Below, piece by piece: positions 8,720 to 16,398 of a DNA stretch of 64,000 bases. The notes beneath the pieces were generated by a model. That model was not told the origin of the DNA. It saw only the letters and a program-made list of their open reading frames with translations, and did not search any database. The position numbers were made by a program, and so were the translations under genes. Each line of letters starts with the position of its first letter. Position 1 is the stretch's first letter. The stretch is from Thermodesulfobacteriota bacterium (GTDB lineage: Bacteria; Desulfobacterota; DSM-4660; Desulfatiglandales; Desulfatiglandaceae), in the NCBI GenBank assembly GCA_028278625.1, contig JANQDY010000074.1:1-64000 (forward strand), in the 5' to 3' direction.

Positions 8720-9469
8720 CTAAGTACCCATCCCTCCGTCAACCTGGTAGACAGAGCCTGTCACATATCCCGCACCCGGCGTCGCCAAAAAGGCCACCAC
8801 TTCGGCGACTTCTTCCGGCTCCCCGCTCCTGCCGAGCGGAATGCTCTTTTCCATGGCCCTGATGTTCTTTTCAGTAAGTGTGGCGGTCATATCCGTCTTG
8901 ATGTACCCAGGGGACACGACATTGACGGTGATGCCGGTCCCACCCAGCTCTTTGGCCAGAGACCTTGTGAAACCGATGAGTCCCGCTTTGACGGATGTAT
9001 ATGCCGTTTCCCCTGGCCATCCTTTTAAAGCCATCACGGAACTGATGTTGATGATACGCCCCCATTTCTCTCTGATGATATGGGGGATGGCCGTCCGGCA
9101 GCAATAATACGTCCCGTTAAGCCCCGATTTTAAAACCGCATCCCAATGCTCGGGTGGGAGTTTCAAAATGGTCCTGGCCTTATGAATAATGGCATTATTG
9201 ACAAGGATATGAAGCCCTCCCATAGTTTCCATGGCCTGGGCCATCATGGATTCCACGTCCCGCATGTTTGAAACATCCGCCTGAATCGCCACGGCGCTTC
9301 TCCCCATTTGATCGATGGCGCGAACCACATCTTGGGCCGCCTCGTGGTTGGAAACGTAATTGACCACAACGTCCGCCCCTTCTCGGGCCAGATGGAGGGC
9401 AACCGCACGGCCGATACCCCGTGAACCTCCGGTGACAAGGGCCACTCTCCCTTTAAGCGAAAGATCCAT
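8720..9469 (-). CDS. Short-chain dehydrogenase/reductase (FabG-like)
   Basis: A 249-residue classical SDR: cofactor loop TGGSRGIG (13-20), NNA motif (91-93), catalytic Ser143/144 in INISSV and YTSVK (Tyr157, Lys161). The C-terminus [12 protein letters not shown] is typical of 3-oxoacyl-(ACP/CoA) reductases. It lies between the dehydratase-like gene and livG, so it is likely to reduce or oxidise a hydroxy/oxoacyl-CoA in the same pathway rather than serve fatty acid synthesis. A degenerate second SDR gene lies upstream at 11.1 kb. Confidence 0.88.
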   Translation of the reverse strand: MDLSLKGRVALVTGGSRGIGRAVALHLAREGADVVVNYVSNHEAAQDVVRAIDQMGRSAVAIQADVSNMRDVESMMAQAMETMGGLHILVNNAIIHKARTILKLPPEHWDAVLKSGLNGTYYCCRTAIPHIIREKWGRIINISSVMALKGWPGETAYTSVKAGLIGFTRSLAKELGGTGITVNVVSPGYIKTDMTATLTEKNIRAMEKSIPLGRSGEPEEVAEVVAFLATPGAGYVTGSVYQVDGGMGT

Positions 9470-9525
9470 TGTTAATCTCCATGTTCAAGGCCACAGGCCC
9501 AAAAATATGCGCTGGGACTACATAT

Positions 9526-10959
9526 CTAATCTTCAATTCCCGCCAGGTATTTGGCAACACGCTTCTTTGACTCCAGATCATAACCCGAGCGGATGCCTAT
9601 TTTTTCCATAATGGGGGAACCGCCACCATGGACACCTGCGTACTGACTCCATCCGGCCATGGCGGAACAAGAAAAATCCGAAATGAACCGGTAGAGACGG
9701 TGCAATTTCTCGGCCGATACGTCCGGCTTCCGGCTGATGTATTTTTCCAGATCAGGACCTGTTTCCGGATTCAGCCAGTCTTCTTCGGGAGGTAAGGTTG
9801 AGGGCAATCCACCGGCAATGGAGTTTAGTATGTCGTATTCATGATAGATGTTCATGCCCGCCAAATACCTGCCGGTGTTGGAATACAGAAACTCGGGGGT
9901 ATAAATCCCTGATGCGGATTTTTTGGCACGTGCCGCCGCGGCGATACCGGAGGCATAGATCAGTTCGGCGATGACCATCAAGTCCGTCAATTCATCTACA
10001 ATATGGGAAGATGTCCCGACCCCGTTATATTCGGCCACCAGGGCGGTGGTCCCCAAAATGATGTCCGTAATGGCCGGTTTGCAGCCGCAATAGGAGTGAC
10101 GGTGATAGCCCGCGAAGGTCAGGGCCAGTGGTCCGGCGAATTCCCATTCGCCACACATGAATACCCTCTCCCAGGGGACGAATACATCGTCAAAAACCAC
10201 CACCGAGTCGGCCACGCCATAGCGGTTGTATGGGGCTTCCAGTTCTATCCTGGGCCTCGGTGCGACGATTCGCGATATGATTTTCACGCCCTCGGTGTCC
10301 GCGGGTATGGCAAATGAAACGGCCCAGTCTCCTTCTTCTTCCTTAAACGTCCTCGTGGGAATTACCAGGTGCTCGTCCACATAAGGCCCCATGGTGATAT
10401 GATTCTTGGCACCCCGCACCACAATCCCTTTGCTGTTTTTTTCCACCACGTGAAGGTATAGATCCGGATCCACCTGCTGTGAAGGTCTCGCTTTGCGATT
10501 ACCCTTGGGATCGGTCATGGCCGTACTTCCCACGAGGTCATTGGCCTGATAGTACTTAGTAAACTCTAGAAAATTATCATGGTAGTGGGTCCCCTTGGCG
10601 TCATCAATGTCCTTGGTGATCACTCCGATGGCATTTAAGGTATCGGTGGCCATGCATCGCTGGGCACAGCCCCCAACCCTGTGGCAGCACAGTCGCTTCA
10701 TTTCCTGTTGCTTGTAAAGGTCATCAATACTCATATTCAGAGACGCAAATCGGTTGATCGCTTCACCGGTCAGGTGGGACCGGGTCACCATCAGATCTTT
10801 TAGTTCCGGATCAGTGACCGAATCAAAGGTGACCTTAAGGGCATTGATGGGGAGTTCAAGTATGGGATCATCACGCCCGATTTTCCTGCCATGGGCGTAG
10901 ACGTTGGGTTTCATCTTCTTCAGTCTTTCAACATACGCTTCTGATGTTCTAAGGGCCAT
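9526..10959 (-). CDS. 4-hydroxybutyryl-CoA dehydratase / vinylacetyl-CoA isomerase-type Fe-S flavoenzyme
   Basis: A 477-residue member of the HpaB/4-hydroxybutyryl-CoA dehydratase family. In the Clostridium aminobutyricum enzyme the [4Fe-4S] cluster is held by C99, C103, H292 and C299. Here the equivalents are all present with identical spacing: C98-x3-C102 in GGCAQRCMATD and H286-x6-C293 in YHRHSYCGC. The flavin-dependent 4-hydroxyphenylacetate hydroxylases of the same fold lack this set, so a dehydratase or isomerase is much more likely. The reaction is a ketyl-radical dehydration of a gamma-hydroxyacyl-CoA. First intact gene of its unit; the ATG at 10959 follows AGAGAGGACAGCC. True substrate unknown. 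Confidence 0.87.
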   Translation of the reverse strand: MALRTSEAYVERLKKMKPNVYAHGRKIGRDDPILELPINALKVTFDSVTDPELKDLMVTRSHLTGEAINRFASLNMSIDDLYKQQEMKRLCCHRVGGCAQRCMATDTLNAIGVITKDIDDAKGTHYHDNFLEFTKYYQANDLVGSTAMTDPKGNRKARPSQQVDPDLYLHVVEKNSKGIVVRGAKNHITMGPYVDEHLVIPTRTFKEEEGDWAVSFAIPADTEGVKIISRIVAPRPRIELEAPYNRYGVADSVVVFDDVFVPWERVFMCGEWEFAGPLALTFAGYHRHSYCGCKPAITDIILGTTALVAEYNGVGTSSHIVDELTDLMVIAELIYASGIAAAARAKKSASGIYTPEFLYSNTGRYLAGMNIYHEYDILNSIAGGLPSTLPPEEDWLNPETGPDLEKYISRKPDVSAEKLHRLYRFISDFSCSAMAGWSQYAGVHGGGSPIMEKIGIRSGYDLESKKRVAKYLAGIED

Positions 10960-11000
10960 GGCTGTCCTCTCTTTTTCTGCCTGTTATTTTCAGTTGATTA

Positions 11001-11216
11001 TCAGGTTTTGCTGATGCGGCCTTGTCCAGGATTCAGGTCATTCCGCCGGATATTTGAAACACTTGTTCTGATGACGTTCATTGTCCCTAATAAATTGATT
11101 TGCAGCACCTGATTGTATTGGGAAATGGATATGGGTCCGTTTTTCCCGACCACCTTTGCCGGTGGTGCTATGCCGGCACAGTTAACAGCGATATGAATCG
11201 TCCCAAAAGACTCCAA
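11001..11216 (-). pseudogene. Remnant of a second SDR gene (HSD10-like 3-hydroxyacyl-CoA dehydrogenase)
   Basis: The leftward translation contains FGTIHIAVNCAGIAPPAKVV and then LQINLLGTMNVIR, the middle of a type-2 3-hydroxyacyl-CoA dehydrogenase (the VNCAGIA loop after beta-4, then helix alpha-5). The cofactor-binding N-terminal third (about 75 residues) and the catalytic YxxxK half are missing, and the frame stops after some 60 recognisable residues. No ATG opens it; the frame begins with TTG. The promoter and operator at 11235-11327 sit directly upstream, so a deletion appears to have joined them to the gene's middle. The remnant now acts, at most, as leader for the dehydratase gene 41 nt further on. 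Confidence 0.75.
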
Positions 11217-11234
11217 TGTTTAGAACTCGCTTAT

Positions 11235-11299
11235 CCGACCGATTGTTCAGATCCCGACCCAGCGTGCCGACCAATTGTTCGGGCGCCGACCAGTTGTTA
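11235..11299 (-). repeat. Three repeats of CCGACCNNTTGTTC, putative operator
   Basis: Plus-strand copies are at 11235-11248 (CCGACCGATTGTTC), 11267-11280 (CCGACCAATTGTTC) and 11286-11299 (CCGACCAGTTGTTA). The last overlaps the -10 box. A related copy lies in the thiolase promoter at 2003. Direct repeats placed at and below the start point suggest binding by a dimeric or oligomeric regulator of the whole catabolic cluster. Confidence 0.55.
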
Positions 11300-11327
11300 T
11301 ATAAATCGGAAGAGCCACTAATGTCAA
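11298..11327 (-). promoter_or_regulatory. Sigma70-type promoter of the dehydratase-SDR-liv unit
   Basis: Reading leftward, TTGACA (11322-11327) and TATATA (11298-11303) are 18 bp apart, with the same TTGACATTAG start as the promoter at 2034-2062. It is the only clear promoter upstream of the dehydratase gene and lies 82 nt before the SDR remnant. Confidence 0.62.
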
Positions 11328-11330
11328 TAA

Positions 11331-11654
11331 AAAAACTTGGGTGCTCTAAAGGTTTCTGGGGATTGATTTATGATGTTGATATCATTTGGCTATTTGGCAG
11401 CCTGAAACAGGAGGGTGAAAACCGGGGACATCAATCGGCCTGTTGACGATGATCCGTCGTCTGTTCTTTCTTTGTGATTTCTTACATTATCTCCAGGATT
11501 TGGATTCTTCTGACTGCAATGTTTCAAAAGCTTTAGGGTCGACGATTTAAAATGGCAGAAAGGTCATCACCCATCGATGAAAGAAGGGCATGACACATTC
11601 TACATTTCGAACCCACCAACTTTTTTCATTCAATAAGTGTCCGTATGCACCCTT
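11331..11654. other. Intergenic stretch, nothing identified
   Basis: 324 bp between the cluster promoter and the DUF2950 stop codon. No convincing coding frame, hairpin with T-run or repeat was seen. The DUF2950 transcript has no obvious terminator here. Confidence 0.4.
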
Positions 11655-12671
11655 TCATTGGGATTCGGTCATCTTGTCCGCCGTTCTGACCCGTTCCCAT
11701 CCGTCCCCGGGATTGAAAAGGGTGATGGCTTTGGCCTCGGCCGGGGTATTTTCCCCCAGGTCTTTTTCGTAGACCTGGCCTTCGTGGTTCGTTATGAAGG
11801 TCATGATCCCCGAGGCCCCATACTGGGCGGGATAGGCCACCAGGCCGAACCCGCCGATCATCCGGTCTCCCACGCGGTAATCATAGGCCCCGCCCCGCGC
11901 ATCCTTCCCCTGTGCCTTCAGGATCCGGAACAGGTAACCGTGGTAAGGGTGAGGCTTTCCATCCATCTTTCCGGACTTGTACCCCGACGCTTGGGCTTCG
12001 GCCACAAGACGTCCCAGGGGGCTCGGTACCTCGCCTTTCTCCGTCTTCCAGTAAAGGCTGTTTTTCTTCCCCGGTTCCCCGGCAAACCGCTGGGCATACT
12101 CAGTGCGACCGTCGCCGTTCCAGTCTTTTGACGCGTATTCCCGCTGGGCGTCCACATAGGCCAGGCAGACCTGGATGGTGCTCAGTTCGTTGCGCCCGAT
12201 CCTCCGGGCAAGAATTTCCTTTTTCCCCTCCTCGGTATCGAACCGCCAGCCGTCATCCGTCCTCACGATGGGAATGGAAAAGGGCCATCCGTTATTTCCC
12301 ACAATGAGGATCATCTTTTGCTCCCCTTCGGCCTTGAGCAGGTGCTTTTCCTTGAAGCGTTCAAGGAAGTGATTCCGGTCGATTCGGTCGGAGACCGGGT
12401 CTCCAGATGCCACCAATTGGTCGCTTCCGGGGCCGAATACGGCCAGAAGCGTCGCCGTATCGTCTGACGCCAGCGCTTCGGCCATGGTCCTGACGGCTAC
12501 TTCGGCCGACGGGAAGTAGCGTTGCGTGGTCTCCGCCGTTGCGGACAGGGAAGCGCCTGTGAATAGCATCACCATCATCCATATCGCCATCGCTTTCAAT
12601 AGCGCGGCATCCTTACCGTTTCCCTCTGCGGGGAGGAGATTCCGGTTTGTTTTGTCCCTGCACGATGCCAT
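11655..12671 (-). CDS. DUF2950 family exported protein
   Basis: A 338-residue protein with an N-terminal signal or anchor (AMAIWMMVMLFTGASLSATA) and then a DUF2950 domain through to the end (aromatic-rich stretches such as DYRVGDRMIGGFGLVAYPAQ). Function of DUF2950 is unknown. The start at 12671 is fixed by AAGGAGG 8-9 nt before it; the much longer open frame upstream runs antisense-like through the DUF3300 gene and is not credible. It lies 73 nt behind a DUF3300 gene; this pair is often found together in proteobacterial genomes, suggesting a joint envelope role. Confidence 0.85.
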   Translation of the reverse strand: MASCRDKTNRNLLPAEGNGKDAALLKAMAIWMMVMLFTGASLSATAETTQRYFPSAEVAVRTMAEALASDDTATLLAVFGPGSDQLVASGDPVSDRIDRNHFLERFKEKHLLKAEGEQKMILIVGNNGWPFSIPIVRTDDGWRFDTEEGKKEILARRIGRNELSTIQVCLAYVDAQREYASKDWNGDGRTEYAQRFAGEPGKKNSLYWKTEKGEVPSPLGRLVAEAQASGYKSGKMDGKPHPYHGYLFRILKAQGKDARGGAYDYRVGDRMIGGFGLVAYPAQYGASGIMTFITNHEGQVYEKDLGENTPAEAKAITLFNPGDGWERVRTADKMTESQ

Positions 12672-12744
12672 GATCGATTCCTCCTTCATAGGTAGTCCTT
12701 GGGCATTATCACGAGAAGGTTGTTCCCTTTGAAACCTTCGGTGT

Positions 12745-14019
12745 CTACCGGGCGCGGCGGCCACCGCCACCGCCCCTTTGACCACCGCCGGATCGGCTGG
12801 TCGACATGCTCTGTCGTCCCCGGCTGCTGGCGTTCCAGGTCCTGTTTCCTCTTTCATAGCCGCCAAAAGCGCTCCGGTCCCGGGACTGCTGCGACCTGAC
12901 GGTACTTGATCGAGCCCCCTTTTGACGATCTCCCTGCTGCGTGCTTTTTCTCTGCTGGACACTCTTTCTGTCCGTGGTCCTGGCGTCCTTGCCGGCCGCC
13001 GTACCCTTTCGGGCCCCCTGCATCCGATCGCGCCCCTGGGTTCCGCCCGCCCCTGTACGGGCCAGGTCTTTCCTTCCGGTTTCGGCCCGGCCGCGGAAGG
13101 CTTCACGGGACTTGGCATTTCTCGCAGCGTCCTTGTTATACTGGCGGGCCGTCTTGTTGTCCCGGTATGCCACTCCCCTGCGGTGGGAGGGATTGTGCCG
13201 CCACTCCCCCCGGCCGGCGCCACCCTTTGAAACATTCCGGGCATACCGATTCCGATTGATGTTCCGGTTGATGTTGATGTTCCGGTTGATGTTGACGTTC
13301 ACATGCCCGCGCCGCCAATTACACCCACCCCACGCATACCCCCAGGCCGCGCCAATGGCCACTCCGATGCCAAAGGAGATCAGGCTTGCGCCGGCCACGT
13401 ATCCGGGCGGGTAGTAATAGTAAGGCGGGTAGGCGGGATACCACCAGGGGCCGTATACCACCATGGGATTATAGACGGGAACATAAATCACCTGGGGATT
13501 TGCCGGTTCAATGATAATGGTTTGGGTCTCTTTCTCCACAATGACTTTCTGTTGTTCGGTGGTCTTGAGATTGCCCTGGGCATCGGCCTTTTGCCGCAGT
13601 TCCTGGACCGTGTTCATGACGCTCTCCTGCTGGGCAAGAAAGGCGTTCCCCAGTTTCTGGGTCCACTCAAGCTCTTGGTTCATCATGGTCAGAACATCGG
13701 GGAAATTCACCAGTGACTTGACGCTGGGATCCCAGTTCTCGCTCTCCAGGGCCTCGGTCAGGGCATCTCCCTTAAGTCCTTCATTCTGTTTCATCCACCG
13801 TTCGGCCTGAACCACCTCCAGAGGATAGGTGGACGCCATGAGGACCTGGGCCAGAAGGGAATCCGGATAAAGAGCGATGGGAGCCAGAAGCTGGTCCAGT
13901 TCCTCCTGGTTCAGCGGAGCCGCTTCGTCTTCAGACTGTGCGAACCCCCCGGGCGGGAAAAGCATCAGAAATGCCAGGGACAGGGCAATGGCCTTGATCA
14001 CTTTCTGTTTCGTTTTCAT
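12745..14019 (-). CDS. DUF3300 family exported protein with basic low-complexity tail
   Basis: A 424-residue protein. A signal peptide (IALSLAFLMLFPPGGFAQ) is followed by the DUF3300 domain (QLLAPIALYPDSLLAQVLMA, a hallmark) to about residue 200, a Tyr/Pro-rich glycine patch, and then a long tail rich in Arg, Gly, Ser and Asn. The tail includes an Asn-Arg-Asn-Ile repeat encoded by a short DNA repeat. Start at 14019 is chosen for AGAGAGGA and the signal peptide; the open frame begins at 14076. Promoter TTGAAA/TATGAT at 14097-14125. Function unknown; the tail looks suited to binding polyanions or cell wall, which is a guess. Confidence 0.85.
   Translation of the reverse strand: MKTKQKVIKAIALSLAFLMLFPPGGFAQSEDEAAPLNQEELDQLLAPIALYPDSLLAQVLMASTYPLEVVQAERWMKQNEGLKGDALTEALESENWDPSVKSLVNFPDVLTMMNQELEWTQKLGNAFLAQQESVMNTVQELRQKADAQGNLKTTEQQKVIVEKETQTIIIEPANPQVIYVPVYNPMVVYGPWWYPAYPPYYYYPPGYVAGASLISFGIGVAIGAAWGYAWGGCNWRRGHVNVNINRNININRNINRNRYARNVSKGGAGRGEWRHNPSHRRGVAYRDNKTARQYNKDAARNAKSREAFRGRAETGRKDLARTGAGGTQGRDRMQGARKGTAAGKDARTTDRKSVQQRKSTQQGDRQKGARSSTVRSQQSRDRSAFGGYERGNRTWNASSRGRQSMSTSRSGGGQRGGGGGRRAR
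13255..13302. repeat. Short tandem repeat inside the DUF3300 gene
   Basis: Units of GATGTTCCGGTT / GATGTT repeat about four times with small changes. They encode the NVNINRNININRN stretch of the tail. Low-complexity coding repeat, likely variable in length between strains. Confidence 0.6.
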
Positions 14020-14096
14020 GCCTATCCTCTCTTTCAGCTGTTGTGGCCGGCTGGATCCCGGACACGGCGCGGTCAAAAAGTTGTCGATAATTTGTA

Positions 14097-14125
14097 ATCA
14101 TAATTCCCCATCTCAATTTTTTCAA
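14097..14125 (-). promoter_or_regulatory. Sigma70-type promoter of the DUF3300-DUF2950 pair
   Basis: Reading leftward, TTGAAA (14120-14125) and TATGAT (14097-14102) with a 17-bp spacer. The transcript would have a leader of about 70 nt before the ATG at 14019. Confidence 0.55.
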
Positions 14126-14219
14126 CGTTAAAGCGCCATTTGTCCAACGGTCTTGGGCGGCTCTTTAGACGGGCGGCCAGTTCATGTTTGGCCATAAAAT
14201 TTTGTTTTGAATAATCTTC

Positions 14220-14249
14220 TTGACAAAAGGATTCTGAATTATGTATTTT
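14220..14249 (+). promoter_or_regulatory. Promoter candidate of the Lrp-type regulator
   Basis: TTGACA (14220-14225) with TATTTT (14244-14249) 18 bp downstream in an A/T-rich stretch. The start point would lie about 20 nt before the ATG at 14273. Confidence 0.45.
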
Positions 14250-14272
14250 TAAGAAAAATTGGAGATGTTATA

Positions 14273-14755
14273 ATGATAGACAAAAAAAATATAAAAATTT
14301 TAAATATCCTTCAAAATGACGCTAAGGCGACGAATCCAATGATCGGAAAAGCGGTCGGGCTGACACCCACCGCGGTTTTTGAGCGGATCCGGAAACTGGA
14401 GGCAAAAGGGGTTATCCGTTCCTATGACACCCGGCTGAATTCCAGGGCAATGGGCCTCTATGTGCTTGCCTTTGTCTTTGTGAAGGTGGACGTGGGAACC
14501 GCCGCAATGGACATGGACCGGGCTTTAGCGGATATCGATGAGGTACAGGAAGTCCACCATGTATCAGGTGAGGACTGCTACATGCTGAAGGTGCGGGCTT
14601 CGGACAATGACGATCTGGGCCGGCTGCTCCTCGAAAAGGTACATTCAATAAAAGGGGTCCGTGCCACTCGGACGACCATTGTCCTCAAGACAGTGAAAGA
14701 GAGTTCCGGAATTCCCTTGAGGCGCGGGGCCAAGGAAGAGGGCACCTGGGAATAG
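14273..14755 (+). CDS. Lrp/AsnC family transcriptional regulator
   Basis: A 160-residue protein with the Lrp/AsnC layout: N-terminal winged HTH (NPMIGKAVGLTPTAVFERIR, recognition helix in the second half) and a C-terminal RAM ligand-binding domain (VQEVHHVSGEDCYMLKVRA is the classic beta-alpha-beta entry). GGAG lies 8 nt before the ATG at 14273; the frame is open from 14207 but without a site. It is divergent from the DUF3300 gene and 70 nt upstream of the flavoprotein gene, so it may control either or both. Effector unknown. Confidence 0.9.
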   Translation: MIDKKNIKILNILQNDAKATNPMIGKAVGLTPTAVFERIRKLEAKGVIRSYDTRLNSRAMGLYVLAFVFVKVDVGTAAMDMDRALADIDEVQEVHHVSGEDCYMLKVRASDNDDLGRLLLEKVHSIKGVRATRTTIVLKTVKESSGIPLRRGAKEEGTWE

Positions 14756-14825
14756 CCGGGAATAGACGCCAAAAGCGGAATTTCCGTTTCCTGGCGCATA
14801 GACACCCAAACGTGAGGATCATACC

Positions 14826-16169
14826 ATGGCATCAAGAATAGCTGTTATCGGGGCCGGGATCGCGGGATTGTCTGCCGGCTATCATTTGAAGCGGGCGGGT
14901 TTTGATCCCGTGATCTTTGAAAAAGAATCGTTTGTGGGCGGCAGGATGAGCTCGGATCTGGAAGAGGGGTTTGTCATTGACAAAGGCGCATACATGTTCC
15001 CCGGTTCATACAAAAGCCTGCGACCCCTATTGCGTGAGCTGGGATTGGAGAACTCGCTCATAAAGACGCCCTTAACATCATCCACATACTACGGGAACAA
15101 AGAATACAAGATCAAGCTTGGTTCATTTAATGATTTCCTAAAATATAAGCTCATTTCATTTAAGGATAAAAAAAATCTGATAAAATTGTTTCTTTATGCC
15201 AAGACGTTGTCAAAGACCATTGATTTGGGAAATCCCAATGAGAAAATGTTTGCGCTTGAGAAAGAATCAGCGGCGGAATATCTCTTGAAGCATTATAACG
15301 AAGATCTCCTTGAAAAGATCGCCTATCCTATTTTCTGTGAGCGTTACCTGGGGGTTCCGGAGAACAATTCCAAAATTGCCCTTTTTTCTTCCCTGGGGGC
15401 CTTTCAAAAACTTGTAATATCAGGGAGTTATGCATTTGCCAAAGGGATGGGGATGGTCCCCGAGAACCTCAAAAAGGGTCTTGATGTGAGGCTCAAAACC
15501 CCGGTGCTGGGAATACGCCCGGTGAATGATGAGGGCCCTTACCAGGTCAATATTGGGGGAAGTAATCCTGAGGCCCTTATGTTTGATGCAGTCATTGTGG
15601 CTGTGCCGCCACCCTTGGTGCCCAAACTGCTCCATATCCTTTCGGAGGAATTAGAAGCGTTTTTTCGGAATATGAAATACGCCCCGTCCATTGTGATGGG
15701 GTTGGCCGCGGATCAAGAATATGCGGATACTTCAATGATCTATAATATGCCCCGAACGGAATTCAACGTTCTCGGCACTGTGCTGTTTGACAAACACAAG
15801 GGGCCTGAACGGGTCCCTGAAGGCAAGAGCCTTGTGACGGCCATTCTGAGCGAAGAGGCCAGCCGGGCCCTGTTCAGCGAATCAGAGGAAAAGATCAGGG
15901 CGAGAGTTCTGACGGAGATCGATATTCTCTTCCCGGGCTTTTCAAATAAGTTCTTGTTTTCAAAGATCTACAGATGGGAGCATGGCGCTGTTCAACTAAC
16001 GCCGGGCAACTTGTCAAGATACCATACGGCTCGTAACATGGCGGAGAAGGGTTTCCACAATATATATTTTGCAACTGACGGCTTCTATTACTCCGGCATT
16101 GAGACGGCCTTTCGGGCCGGACAGAGGGCGGGGAATCGAATTCTTGATAAAAGACAAGGAGATTTCTAA
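14826..16169 (+). CDS. FAD-dependent amine oxidase / protoporphyrinogen-oxidase-like flavoprotein
   Basis: A 447-residue flavoprotein. The FAD-binding Rossmann motif VIGAGIAGLSAGYHL is at residues 7-21, followed by FEKESFVGGRM, and the family's C-terminal FAD loop is ATDGFYYSGIETAFRAGQRA. This architecture is shared by protoporphyrinogen oxidase, phytoene/squalene desaturases and amine oxidases. Its place directly before squalene-hopene cyclase hints at isoprenoid or hopanoid metabolism (compare HpnE), but it could equally act on another substrate. Coding runs cleanly with no frameshift. Confidence 0.8.
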   Translation: MASRIAVIGAGIAGLSAGYHLKRAGFDPVIFEKESFVGGRMSSDLEEGFVIDKGAYMFPGSYKSLRPLLRELGLENSLIKTPLTSSTYYGNKEYKIKLGSFNDFLKYKLISFKDKKNLIKLFLYAKTLSKTIDLGNPNEKMFALEKESAAEYLLKHYNEDLLEKIAYPIFCERYLGVPENNSKIALFSSLGAFQKLVISGSYAFAKGMGMVPENLKKGLDVRLKTPVLGIRPVNDEGPYQVNIGGSNPEALMFDAVIVAVPPPLVPKLLHILSEELEAFFRNMKYAPSIVMGLAADQEYADTSMIYNMPRTEFNVLGTVLFDKHKGPERVPEGKSLVTAILSEEASRALFSESEEKIRARVLTEIDILFPGFSNKFLFSKIYRWEHGAVQLTPGNLSRYHTARNMAEKGFHNIYFATDGFYYSGIETAFRAGQRAGNRILDKRQGDF

Positions 16170-16235
16170 AAGAGGTCAAAGGAAAATTTTACCTTCCCTT
16201 TTTCCGCACCGCGCGTTAAGGGTTTCACGAGCGGC

Positions 16236-16264
16236 TTGACAACTGCGATCCTTACGGTTATTTA
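16236..16264 (+). promoter_or_regulatory. Promoter of the tetR stub / shc transcript
   Basis: TTGACA (16236-16241) and TATTTA (16259-16264) are 17 bp apart. The -10 box overlaps the first arm of the operator palindrome, the usual arrangement of a self-repressed tetR promoter. Confidence 0.5.
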
Positions 16265-16284
16265 CTGATCGATCAATCAGTAAA
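16261..16284. promoter_or_regulatory. TetR-type operator palindrome
   Basis: Perfect 9-bp arms TTTACTGAT / ATCAGTAAA with a 6-bp spacer; the inner TGATCGATCA is itself a perfect palindrome. It sits between the promoter and the truncated tetR gene, 10 nt before its ATG. Typical of TetR-family operators. Confidence 0.7.
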
Positions 16285-16293
16285 GGTCTGCAC

Positions 16294-16389
16294 ATGAACC
16301 CCAAACCCATACAGGGCCGCGATTCAGCGGCAGCCAAATCTTTCGTGCTTCAGGCCGCTGAACGCCTTTTCGCCGAAAACGGGTATTAG
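16294..16389 (+). pseudogene. Truncated TetR-family regulator (31-codon stub)
   Basis: ATG at 16294 opens 31 codons ending in VLQAAERLFAENGY and a TAG. That sequence is the first helix and turn of a TetR DNA-binding domain (the usual LDAALRLFAENGYxxTS). The rest of the domain and the whole ligand-binding part are absent. The stop lies 9 nt before the shc ATG, so the stub now functions, if at all, as a short leader ORF coupling translation into shc. Too short for most gene finders. Confidence 0.75.
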
Positions 16390-16398
16390 AGAGACGCG

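Noticed and set aside
12672..13244. N-terminal extension of the DUF2950 frame through the DUF3300 gene
   Set aside because: Arg/Pro/Gly-rich shadow of the DUF3300 tail. The ATG at 12671 has a strong ribosome site and a signal peptide directly after it.
13255..13302. Short direct repeats considered as a CRISPR-like array
   Set aside because: Units are 6-12 bp without spacers and lie inside a coding frame; they encode an Asn/Arg tract.
12906..13414. Several plus-strand frames opposite the DUF3300 gene
   Set aside because: Produced by the GC-rich low-complexity tail on the other strand; no ribosome sites and no family features.
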